A program made the translations under genes and the position numbers. A stretch of DNA of 64,000 nt from CAJPQU01 sp052170475 (GTDB lineage: Bacteria > Bacillota > Negativicutes > Selenomonadales > Selenomonadaceae): positions 1 through 64,000 of the forward strand of contig JBQNAL010000002.1 of NCBI GenBank assembly GCA_052170475.1, in the 5' to 3' direction. The notes beneath the pieces are model-generated. The model made no database searches. It was not told the origin of the DNA and worked only from the letters and a program-made list of their open reading frames with translations. Of the stretch, positions 44,367 to 51,425 are shown in pieces (positions within the stretch are counted from its first letter, which is position 1; the number at the start of each line of letters is the position of its first letter).

Positions 44367-44403
44367 AAAACACCCTCTGCGAAAAGCGGAGGGTGTTTTT
44401 TTG
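44367..44403 (+). terminator. Terminator of the ribosomal block
   Basis: AAACACCCTCTGC pairs with GCGGAGGGTGTTT, with one mismatch, around GAAAA, and ends in seven T. The 5' A run would also let it end the Fic transcript from the other strand. Confidence 0.88.
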
Positions 44404-44416
44404 ATCTCGTCGCGGC

Positions 44417-45418
44417 TCACGCCCGGACATATTTTTGGTTTCGGCTATTCGGTTTTTCCGGGAGGGTCAGCTTCAACTTACCGGCTTTTAAGAGCGGCTT
44501 TAGAATGTGGCTTCTGAAATACTCGCGATGCGCGATGCCGGTGAAGGCTTGTATCTCCGCTCGCGTCTTAGGTTCTCTGCAAAAGGATAAAATCTGTTCT
44601 TCGCGGTCGACTTGCGCGGTGACTTGCGCGGTGACTTGCGCGGTGGCGAGCAAGTCACGCTTTGTCTTTTGTAAAATTTCCAGTATGGCCAACAGAGTAA
44701 ATTCGATAAAGATTCCAGAATCATTGACTTTTCTCGCGTTTTCAATCGCCGCATAGTAACGCCGCCGATTTTCATACAGTACGGCCTCCATGGGCAGCCA
44801 AGCAAAAACAGGATTCCACTTCGCGAGGAGGAGCGTCTGCCAAAGCCGTCCCATTCGGCCGTTGCCATCGGCAAAGGGATGAATGGTTTCAATCTCGTAA
44901 TGCAGGACAGCGCTTTTTAGGATTGGGTGCAGATCGGACGCTTTCGCCCAATCGAACAACGCGCGCATCAATTCCGGCACAAACTGTGGTCTGGCACCGA
45001 TATGCACCGGCACGTCGCCGTCGAATACACCGACGTCCCCGCTGCGAAATCGTCCCGCTTCCTTTAACAGGCCGCCCACCATCAAACCGTGTGCTTTCAA
45101 AAAATCAGCCAGTCGATAGGGGTTAAACGTCATCATTTTATCGTAGGCCTCATAGGCGTTTTTGACTTCCTTCACTTCCGCTTGGCGACCCGCGACAATT
45201 TTTCCGGCGATGACATCCGTGACTTCGCCCAAGGTGAGAGAATTTCCTTCGATGGATAAGGACGAATGAATGGTTCGCAGCCGGTTGGCGCGGTGGAGTT
45301 TGATGTCCTGCATGAAGCCTGTGCCGAATTTTAAGTGGGTTACGATTTCTACGATCTTCGCCAGCGCGTCCGCCGTTTTTTCAGTTATGGTATACGGGGG
45401 GGCATTCGTAGCGCTCAC
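44417..45418 (-). CDS. Fic family protein with N-terminal inhibitory motif and winged-helix tail
   Basis: A 333-residue Fic protein; most members transfer AMP from ATP to a target hydroxyl. The catalytic HPFADGNGRMGR is at 180-191 with every key residue. SLSIEG at 53-58 matches the inhibitory S/T-x3-E-G motif, so the enzyme should be self-inhibited. A linker with three TAQV repeats (259-270) joins the Fic core to a winged-helix-like C-terminus (REYFRSHILKPLLKAGKL). The reported GTG start overlaps its own AGGAGG, so the true start is uncertain; the next in-frame ATG is residue 36. A copy of the dispersed promoter-like repeat lies immediately upstream. Confidence 0.88.
   Translation of the reverse strand: MSATNAPPYTITEKTADALAKIVEIVTHLKFGTGFMQDIKLHRANRLRTIHSSLSIEGNSLTLGEVTDVIAGKIVAGRQAEVKEVKNAYEAYDKMMTFNPYRLADFLKAHGLMVGGLLKEAGRFRSGDVGVFDGDVPVHIGARPQFVPELMRALFDWAKASDLHPILKSAVLHYEIETIHPFADGNGRMGRLWQTLLLAKWNPVFAWLPMEAVLYENRRRYYAAIENARKVNDSGIFIEFTLLAILEILQKTKRDLLATAQVTAQVTAQVDREEQILSFCREPKTRAEIQAFTGIAHREYFRSHILKPLLKAGKLKLTLPEKPNSRNQKYVRA
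44609..44644 (-). repeat. Three perfect 12-bp tandem repeats inside the Fic gene
   Basis: The + strand unit GACTTGCGCGGT occurs three times without a mismatch and encodes TAQV on the minus strand. Copy-number change would alter linker length in steps of four residues and keep the frame. Confidence 0.95.
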
Positions 45419-45446
45419 CTCCTGACTGGATTTTTTGTGCGGCAGA

Positions 45447-45600
45447 GTTCGCGCTCCCTTTGGTCGCGCTCACTAAGTGTTCATATTATACCATACCCAC
45501 TAAGCGCAGACCTCGCTTTGCTCGGTCTTTGCTAAGTGGTTAGGTATATATTCTCACTAAGTTCGCGCTTTGCGCTCACTAAGTGTTCATATTATACCAT
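45447..45600 (-). repeat. Dispersed promoter-like repeat, copy B
   Basis: Read on the minus strand this has two half-units, each starting TATGGTATAATATGAACACT. They are joined by ACTTAGTGAGAATATATACC, CTAACCACTTAG, a central AGACC...GGTCT stem and GCTTAGTGGG. Both half-units contain a perfect extended -10 (TGGTATAAT). The element matches 23250-23392 in the same order and spacing. It ends about 30 bases before the Fic start and is oriented toward it. Confidence 0.85.
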
Positions 45601-45658
45601 CTATGGCAAGGGGAATGCAGTGGCCTTCTTGTGTCACATAGAAGATTTTCTAAAGAAA

Positions 45659-45704
45659 GCCGCTCATGGAGAAGTTAGGGTTGGCTAACTTTTCCATGAG
45701 CGGC
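45659..45704 (-). terminator. Long-stem terminator of the ribbon-helix-helix gene
   Basis: A 20-bp stem with a single mismatch (GCCGCTCATGGA-AAGTTAG) around a six-base loop. On the minus strand it is followed by TTTCTTT, which suits termination of the gene at 45744-45944. From 45601 to 45658 I see nothing else. Confidence 0.65.
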
Positions 45705-45743
45705 GTAGAGAAGTTTGGTGTACGATTTTATTTTGGTTGTCCG

Positions 45744-45944
45744 TCAGGATTGGCTGGCCACGACTTCGCTGTTATCCAAGGCGTAGTTGAGGAGGAGCCC
45801 GATCAGCTCGTTTCTGGTGTGTCCCGTCTGATCGGAAAGATTTGTAATTCGATCCAGTGTATCCTCGGTGATACGAATGGAAAATATTTTATATCCGTCC
45901 GCGCCGCGCGGGCGTTTTTTTTTGATTTGCAGCTTGACGCTCAT
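45744..45944 (-). CDS. Small ribbon-helix-helix DNA-binding protein
   Basis: A 66-residue protein. A basic N-terminus (KLQIKKKRPRG) leads to a strand FSIRITEDTLDRI and two helices (LDRITNLSDQ, TRNELIGLLLNYAL), the Arc/MetJ/CopG layout. The ATG at 45944 has AAGAGGTGAT upstream; a GTG nine bases earlier overlaps that site. Such proteins are repressors or antitoxins. No toxin gene overlaps it; the Fic gene is on the same strand but separated by the repeat and a terminator. Confidence 0.72.
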   Translation of the reverse strand: MSVKLQIKKKRPRGADGYKIFSIRITEDTLDRITNLSDQTGHTRNELIGLLLNYALDNSEVVASQS

Positions 45945-46030
45945 CTTTATCACCTCTTTTTTATTTTACACCACATACAAAAGAATAAATATGTTATAAA
46001 AATGTTTTGTTTGTATATTAAAATTATAGT

Positions 46031-46056
46031 TAAGAAATTTTGCTAAATGACGATAA
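46031..46056 (+). promoter_or_regulatory. Possible flagellar (sigma-28-type) promoter
   Basis: TAAG, 14 bases, GACGATAA resembles the flagellar sigma consensus TAAA-N15-GCCGATAA. It lies in an A/T-rich stretch about 90 bases before the flagellar operon protein and flgE. Confidence 0.45.
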
Positions 46057-46143
46057 ATCTGATATAACATAAGTATGTTAAAAATAAAACATAGATGGGA
46101 GGAACGTCAGAAGATCATTGCGGTAAAGGGGGGACAGGCTTTG

Positions 46144-46506
46144 ATGGAAACAGACGTGAGAAATCTCCGGCCAAAAGGGGATGTGGCGCTGACGGATCCC
46201 GAAGGGACATCGGGGCAGCAGCCGGTCTTTATCAGCGTAGACGGCAAGCGGGGCGTGCGCTTTTCGCGCAACGCGGAAGAATGTTTTCACCGCTGCGGCA
46301 AGAATCTCACGATGCAGGATATGCGGAATCTGGTCGAGATCATCGACCGATTGCGCCGGAAGGATCGAAAAGAAGCGCTGATTTATTTCCGGGAAAACTT
46401 GGCCATGGTGGTCAGCGTCCAGAATCGGACGGTGGTTACAGCCGTGGGGGAGGACAGTATCCCGGGTCGTTTTTTCACTGATATAGACTGCGTGGCGATT
46501 CTCTGA
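46144..46506 (+). CDS. Flagellar operon protein (TIGR02530 type)
   Basis: A 120-residue protein of the family found with flgD/flgE in Firmicutes flagellar operons. VRFSRNAEECFHRCGKNLT, then LAMVVSVQNRTVVTAVG and FTDIDCVAIL at the end, match that family. Its function is not established. The ATG at 46144 lies ten bases after GGGGGG; an ATG at 46075 is in frame but has no ribosome site. It precedes flgE by 31 bases, probably in one operon. Confidence 0.8.
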   Translation: METDVRNLRPKGDVALTDPEGTSGQQPVFISVDGKRGVRFSRNAEECFHRCGKNLTMQDMRNLVEIIDRLRRKDRKEALIYFRENLAMVVSVQNRTVVTAVGEDSIPGRFFTDIDCVAIL

Positions 46507-46537
46507 GTCACGCCTTACAAAGGAGAAGTGTTCTATC

Positions 46538-48574
46538 ATGATGCGTTCTTTATTTTCCGGCGTATCCGGGTTAAAAAATCACCAGACGCGCATGGACGTC
46601 ATCGGCAACAATATTTCCAACGTCAACACCACCGGCTTCAAATCGAGCCGGGTGACGTTTTCCGACATGATCAGCCAGACGCTGACGGGCGCGTCGCGCG
46701 CCACGGATGGCGGTCTTGGTGGGACGAACCCCAAGCAGATCGGGCTTGGTTCCTCTGTGGCCAGTATTGATCTTTTATTTACCAACGGCAGTGTGCAATC
46801 GACGGGGAAAAATACCGACCTGTGCCTGTCCGGGGACGGTCTCTTTGCCGTATCGCCGGACAGTAAAGGGGGGCAGAAGTATTATACCCGAAACGGCGCG
46901 TTTTCATTTGACGCCGAAGGAAACTATGTGCAGTTGGGCAGTGGGATGCACGTCTTAGGGTACATGGCGAAGAATGGGGAACTGCAAGGTGCGTTAAAAC
47001 CCATTCAACTTGCGGATGAACAGAAATCGATGGACGGCGTACAAACCAAAAATGCCACTTATGTTGATAATTTGAATGCGGATACCAAGGGATCCGTGAT
47101 TGGCGGAATTTCGGTCAAATATGCCGATGGGACGACGGAAAGCGTGTCAAAATATGATCCAAAACCGATCGGAAAAGTCGTATTGAAATTAGGCGGTTCC
47201 CCGGGAGAGACGATTGAGATGGCAGAACCCGTGCCAGACGAGTTTAAGGCGGGGCAATCGGTTGCTGGAAAGACTTTATATACGTCAAAGATTGATTCGG
47301 TGACGGCAACGACTTCGGGTTCGGTCAACCTGGAATTAAAGAATGAGGGCGGCGTCTTTCAGATCAACGGTGGCAGTACCTATACGCTGTCCGGTCTAAA
47401 GGAAGGGACTTATACGCATGGCGGAACCTATACCTTGCGGGGAACCATCAAAAGTGTTACTACGTCGGCGTCGCCGCCGCCGGGTCATACGGAAGTCGAG
47501 ATTTCTGTGCCCGGTGATCCTTCTGTTAAAATCAAAGTGCCAAATCCGACAACCTTCACATATAAGATTGGCGATGAGGCTGCCTTTGATTTTACGATCT
47601 CCAAGATTACGGCTTCGCCGGGCGCGGAAGTCAACACGGCGAACGGGAATACAGCGAAGCTGACGGGGGCTCTGACTGTTAATAGCGCGGATCAAACCTA
47701 TACGCGAACGGGAACAGCTTCCGATGGCAACGTTGATTCCATCTCGCGCGCGGTGGACGGTTACGCAATGAACGGTAAGCGGGTGGAGTCCGTCACCTTG
47801 CAAGGGAAGGATGGATCTACCAATGCGGGGCTGATCGGCGCACCGTATGCCAAGAACGCGGCCTTCTATCCTTCTTTGGTCTCGAGCGTTACGGTCTACG
47901 GAAGCCAAGGCCGTCAATATGATGTCCCGGTTCTTTTGACGAAGACGAAGGCCAATACGTGGACGATGAGTTTGCAAAATGGCGGGGACAGTGTGACCGT
48001 GACAGAAAAGGATGGCAGTACGACGACAATCCAACTGAAAGATAAAAAGGATTTAGTCTTTGATGCCATGGGCAGATATGTGCAGGGGGGAGCGACGCTC
48101 CAACTCTTGCCCTCCAGTGGAGAAAAGACGCCGCAGAATGTCACGTTGAGTTTCTCAAGCGTCACGCAATATGCGGGTTCGAATACCGTGTCAGGACGAT
48201 GCGATGGGTATCGGGCTGGTGATTTGGAGAGCGTTTCTTGTGATACATCAGGCGTTTTGACCGGCACCTATTCCAACGGTGTGCGGCAGGCGCTCGCGCA
48301 AGTGGCGGTCGCCAAGTTTGTCAACACTTCGGGTCTAACGAAGCGGGGAGAGAGCTTATACGAGGAATCGAACAATTCCGGCACAGCAGACATTAAAAAA
48401 GCGTCGGAGGCCGCAGGCTGCAAGATTACGCCCTCGGCTTTGGAGATGTCGAACGTGGATGTGGCGAACGAGTTCACGGATATGATCATCACCCAGCGCG
48501 GGTTCCAAGCAAACTCTAAGACCATCACCGTGTCCGATGAGATGTTGGAGACGTTGATTCAGATGAAGCGGTAA
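46538..48574 (+). CDS. flgE: Flagellar hook protein FlgE
   Basis: The hook subunit connecting the rod to the filament. The N-terminus has SLFSGVSGLKNHQTRMDVIGNNISNVNTTGFK (in parts), the rod/hook signature, and the C-terminus ends VDVANEFTDMIITQRGFQANSKTI and DEMLETLIQMKR, which form the D0 coiled coil. At 678 residues it is much longer than the 400-residue enterobacterial protein. The extra length is in the middle (about 150-560), which is Thr/Ser/Gly-rich and has lower G+C than the ends, as expected for surface-exposed domains. AAAGGAG is 12 bases before the ATG. Confidence 0.94.
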   Translation: MMRSLFSGVSGLKNHQTRMDVIGNNISNVNTTGFKSSRVTFSDMISQTLTGASRATDGGLGGTNPKQIGLGSSVASIDLLFTNGSVQSTGKNTDLCLSGDGLFAVSPDSKGGQKYYTRNGAFSFDAEGNYVQLGSGMHVLGYMAKNGELQGALKPIQLADEQKSMDGVQTKNATYVDNLNADTKGSVIGGISVKYADGTTESVSKYDPKPIGKVVLKLGGSPGETIEMAEPVPDEFKAGQSVAGKTLYTSKIDSVTATTSGSVNLELKNEGGVFQINGGSTYTLSGLKEGTYTHGGTYTLRGTIKSVTTSASPPPGHTEVEISVPGDPSVKIKVPNPTTFTYKIGDEAAFDFTISKITASPGAEVNTANGNTAKLTGALTVNSADQTYTRTGTASDGNVDSISRAVDGYAMNGKRVESVTLQGKDGSTNAGLIGAPYAKNAAFYPSLVSSVTVYGSQGRQYDVPVLLTKTKANTWTMSLQNGGDSVTVTEKDGSTTTIQLKDKKDLVFDAMGRYVQGGATLQLLPSSGEKTPQNVTLSFSSVTQYAGSNTVSGRCDGYRAGDLESVSCDTSGVLTGTYSNGVRQALAQVAVAKFVNTSGLTKRGESLYEESNNSGTADIKKASEAAGCKITPSALEMSNVDVANEFTDMIITQRGFQANSKTITVSDEMLETLIQMKR

Positions 48575-48587
48575 TATGAGCGCAAAA

Positions 48588-48629
48588 AACAGGAGCCAAA
48601 CCCTTGGCGGGGGCGGCTCCTGTTTTTTT
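48588..48629 (+). terminator. Terminator after flgE
   Basis: ACAGGAGCC pairs with GGCTCCTGT around a 15-base loop and is followed by TTTTTT. Confidence 0.85.
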
Positions 48630-48712
48630 ACGCTGTTTTTCCCGTGTGGCAGGGATTTCCTTAGGTTTCTCGAATAATTGTAGGAGGAAAGAGACAAGAT
48701 GAGGTGACGAGC

Positions 48713-49453
48713 GTGGAGTCTTTGGAGAAAATGGCGGTTCTGATCGACGCGGATAATACGCAGCTCAGTAAGTTGGAGCCGCTTTTGCAGGAGGTATCGA
48801 CCCACGGGCGCATCGTGACGAAGCGCGCCTATGGGAACTGGCGCAAGGAGGGGCTGAAAAACTGGGAGGCGGAATTAAAGCGGCTGGCGATTAAGGCAGA
48901 GCAGCAGTTTGATTATACCGTGGGGAAGAATGCCACGGACATCGCCTTGGTCATCGACGCTGTGACGCTTCTCCACCGCAATCTTTATGACGCCTTTGTC
49001 TTAGTGTCCAGTGACAGCGACTATACGCCCTTGGCGATTCACTTGCGCGAGTCCGGGGTCTACGTCATGGGCGTGGGGAAGAAGACGACGCCGGAGGCGT
49101 TCCGCAACAGCTGCGATACCTTTATCATTTTAGAGAATGTGGGGGTGGAGAAGGACGATGATCCGCCGACAGCCGATGAAGCGCCGGAAAAGCCGGCGGA
49201 GCGGGCGGCGGAGGAGGGAACATCGTCCGACATCAAGGTCATCCATCGACTCCTTCGCATCGCGTCGGAGCAGTACGCCGACGACGGCGGGTTTACGCAG
49301 CTCGGGGTGGCGGGACAGTACATCAAGCGGGTCAAGCCGGATTTCGACGTGCGCAGCTACGGATTTAAGAAGCTGGCGCAGTTCGTGGAGGCTTTTCCCA
49401 AGCGCTATAAGATCAAGAAAAAATCCACCATCATTTACTATAAACGCGCTTAG
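48713..49453 (+). CDS. NYN-domain nuclease with C-terminal OST-HTH/LOTUS domain
   Basis: A 246-residue LabA/DUF88-type protein. The NYN (PIN-like) domain holds the acidic active-site residues in AVLIDADN, ATDIALVIDAV and VSSDSDYTPLA. After an acidic linker (about 150-165) comes an OST-HTH domain (IKVIHRLLRIASEQYADDGGFTQLGVAGQYI) ending FPKRYKIKKKSTIIYYKR. Such proteins are predicted RNA-binding ribonucleases. GTG 48713 was preferred because GAGGTGA sits just upstream; GTG 48704 overlaps that site. Substrate unknown. Confidence 0.86.
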   Translation: MESLEKMAVLIDADNTQLSKLEPLLQEVSTHGRIVTKRAYGNWRKEGLKNWEAELKRLAIKAEQQFDYTVGKNATDIALVIDAVTLLHRNLYDAFVLVSSDSDYTPLAIHLRESGVYVMGVGKKTTPEAFRNSCDTFIILENVGVEKDDDPPTADEAPEKPAERAAEEGTSSDIKVIHRLLRIASEQYADDGGFTQLGVAGQYIKRVKPDFDVRSYGFKKLAQFVEAFPKRYKIKKKSTIIYYKRA

Positions 49454-49574
49454 TGCTCCTATCGAAGGTAGTTTCCGCGCGGGAATAGCCGGAGGGAAGA
49501 GAAAGCGCTATCATAGAAACAGGAACCATGGCAGAGGGAAAATTTTCTTTTGGATTTGGAAGGAGTGCGACAAT

Positions 49575-49922
49575 ATGGATAAGCAAACGGTGAAGGAAAA
49601 GGTACAGGCGATTGTAGCGGCGCCGAGCTGCTGCGCCGAGCTCAAGGCGGTGGGTGAGGAATGGCTGGCGGCCTTTGGCACGGAGCGGGAGAAGGCCGCG
49701 TCGGAGAAGCTCATTGCCGAGCTTCAGGCGGATGTGCTGGAGGTCGATCAGGTATTGGCGTTCTTTGCATCGCCGGAGGGGCAGAAGCTTTTCGGCGCGG
49801 AAAAAGCGGCGGAAATGGCACAGCACATGAGGGAAGTGAAGGCGGCAGGCGGGAAGTACTGCGATTGCCCGGCCTGTGCGCCGGGGCGGGAGATTCTCGA
49901 CCATCAAGAGAGCCTGCGCTGA
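49575..49922 (+). CDS. Small conserved protein with CxCxxC C-terminus
   Basis: A 115-residue helical protein. Notable are a Cys-Cys pair near the start (APSCCAEL), a repetitive acidic middle (LIAELQADVLEVDQVLAFF) and a C-terminal GGKYCDCPACAPG that could bind metal. I recall similar short Firmicutes proteins labelled Hsp90 in databases, but nothing here resembles the Hsp90 fold, so that name would be misleading. The ATG follows GGAAGGAG. It precedes a GNAT-like gene by 56 bases. The gap before it (49454-49574) shows no clear promoter. Confidence 0.7.
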   Translation: MDKQTVKEKVQAIVAAPSCCAELKAVGEEWLAAFGTEREKAASEKLIAELQADVLEVDQVLAFFASPEGQKLFGAEKAAEMAQHMREVKAAGGKYCDCPACAPGREILDHQESLR

Positions 49923-49978
49923 GAGGTCAGCCAGAACGTGAGCGTATCTGTGTTTTCGGCAGAGGGGAGGCGGCGCCT

Positions 49979-50284
49979 ATGGCGGTGTTCCGCGTGACAC
50001 GCGAGGAGACAGAGGATGGCGGCATTTATCGCGCGTGGGATGCGGAGGGGACGCTGGCTGGGTACATGACGTGGCAGCAGCTTCCCTCGGGCGAGCGCAG
50101 CCTTGACCATACGAAGGTGGAAGAGGCTTTCTCTGGACAGGGCGTGGGGCTTCGGCTTTTGGAGGAGGCGATGGCAGAGGCGCGGGAAGAGAAGATGCGG
50201 CTTCGCCCAGTGTGTTCTTTCGTGGCGCATTATTTCGATAAACATGGCGACGAGGTGGCGGACATTCGAGGCGGCGATCTCTAA
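49979..50284 (+). CDS. GNAT-related N-acetyltransferase (YjdJ-like)
   Basis: A 101-residue short GNAT-type protein. RAWDAEGTLAGYMTWQQL gives the central strands, LDHTKVEEAFSGQGVGLRLLEEAM contains the Q/R-x-x-G-x-G/A acetyl-CoA loop, and VCSFVAHYFDKHGDEVADI fits the C-terminal part of the YjdJ group. GAGGGGAGG is upstream. The acceptor substrate is unknown. Confidence 0.85.
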   Translation: MAVFRVTREETEDGGIYRAWDAEGTLAGYMTWQQLPSGERSLDHTKVEEAFSGQGVGLRLLEEAMAEAREEKMRLRPVCSFVAHYFDKHGDEVADIRGGDL

Positions 50285-50320
50285 GGGTCGTCCCTCGGTG
50301 CGGTGGCCATGCGGCGTTTG

Positions 50321-50354
50321 AAAAAGCCCGTTTCCTTTTTGGAAACGGGCTTTT
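50321..50354. terminator. Bidirectional terminator between the GNAT gene and fba
   Basis: AAAAGCCCGTTTCC and GGAAACGGGCTTTT pair perfectly (14 bp) around TTTTT, with A and T tracts on both sides. Confidence 0.9.
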
Positions 50355-50358
50355 GTAT

Positions 50359-51324
50359 CTACGCCTTGCCGTTACAGCCTAGGACGTGGACGAGCTTGTG
50401 CTTGACGAGTTCTTTGATGTAGGCGCGCGCCGGCTTTAGGTATTCTCTTGGGTCGAAGGCCGCCGGGTGTGCCGCCATGTATTCTCGGATACCGGCGGTC
50501 ATGGCAAGGCGCAGGTCGGAATCGATGTTGATCTTGCAGACCGCTGACTTGGCGGCGCGGCGAAGCTGGTCTTCGGGGATGCCGATGGCGTCGTCGAGTT
50601 TCCCGCCGTTTTCGTTGATGATCTTGACGTATTTCGGAATGACGGAGGAGGAACCGTGGAGGACGATGGGGTAGTTCGGCAGCCGCTTTTCGATCTCGGC
50701 CAAGATGTCGAAGCGCAGCTCCGGCGGGACGAGAACACCTTCCGCATTTCGGGTGCATTGTTCCGGCTTGAACTTAAATGCGCCGTGGCTGGTGCCGATG
50801 GCGATGGCCAAGGAATCGACGCCGGTCTTTTCCACAAATTCTTCCACTTCGTCGGGACGGGTATAGGAGGCGTCCTCGGCGCTCACCTTCACATCGTCCT
50901 CGATGCCGGCCAATTTCCCTAACTCACCCTCCACCACGACGCCGTGGGCGTGGGCGTACTCCACGACCTTTTTCGTCAGGGCGATGTTATCTTCAAAGCT
51001 GTGCTGGGAGCCGTCGATCATGACGGAGGTAAAGCCGCCGTCCACGCAGGCCTTGCAGATTTCAAAATCCGCGCCGTGATCTAAATGGAGGCAGATGGGG
51101 AGATCCGTGTCTTCTAAGGCCGCTTCCACTAACTTCATCAGGTAGGCGTGCTTCGCGTACTTTCTCGCGCCGGCGGAGACTTGAAGGATGAGGGGGGCGT
51201 TCTCTTCCTTGGCGGCTTCCGTGATCCCTTGGACGATTTCCATGTTGTTGACATTAAAGGCACCGATGGCATAGCCGCCTTCGTAGGCTTTTTTGAACAT
51301 TTCCGTGGATGTGACTAATGGCAT
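50359..51324 (-). CDS. fba: Class II fructose-bisphosphate aldolase
   Basis: A 321-residue zinc aldolase of glycolysis. ICLHLDHGADFEICKACVDGGFTSVMIDGS includes the catalytic Asp and a zinc histidine, VEGELGKLAGIEDD the next ligand segment, and AIAIGTSHGAFKF and VLHGSSSV the phosphate and zinc sites. GAGGAGG precedes the ATG. A tagatose-bisphosphate aldolase cannot be fully excluded by eye. Transcribed alone. Confidence 0.93.
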   Translation of the reverse strand: MPLVTSTEMFKKAYEGGYAIGAFNVNNMEIVQGITEAAKEENAPLILQVSAGARKYAKHAYLMKLVEAALEDTDLPICLHLDHGADFEICKACVDGGFTSVMIDGSQHSFEDNIALTKKVVEYAHAHGVVVEGELGKLAGIEDDVKVSAEDASYTRPDEVEEFVEKTGVDSLAIAIGTSHGAFKFKPEQCTRNAEGVLVPPELRFDILAEIEKRLPNYPIVLHGSSSVIPKYVKIINENGGKLDDAIGIPEDQLRRAAKSAVCKINIDSDLRLAMTAGIREYMAAHPAAFDPREYLKPARAYIKELVKHKLVHVLGCNGKA

Positions 51325-51425
51325 TTTTCTTACCTCCTCAGCAGATGAATAGTCAGATGAATCACCTTTATTATAGCACAGATTGGGCGCGTACCATAGA
51401 GAAAAGATAAGAATTTACTAACGTA

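Noticed and set aside
44609..44644. CRISPR-like short direct repeats
   Set aside because: Units are 12 bp, contiguous without spacers and in frame within the Fic gene.
45659..45704. Long palindrome as the end of an insertion sequence
   Set aside because: No transposase or second end nearby; a T-rich stretch on the minus strand fits a terminator.
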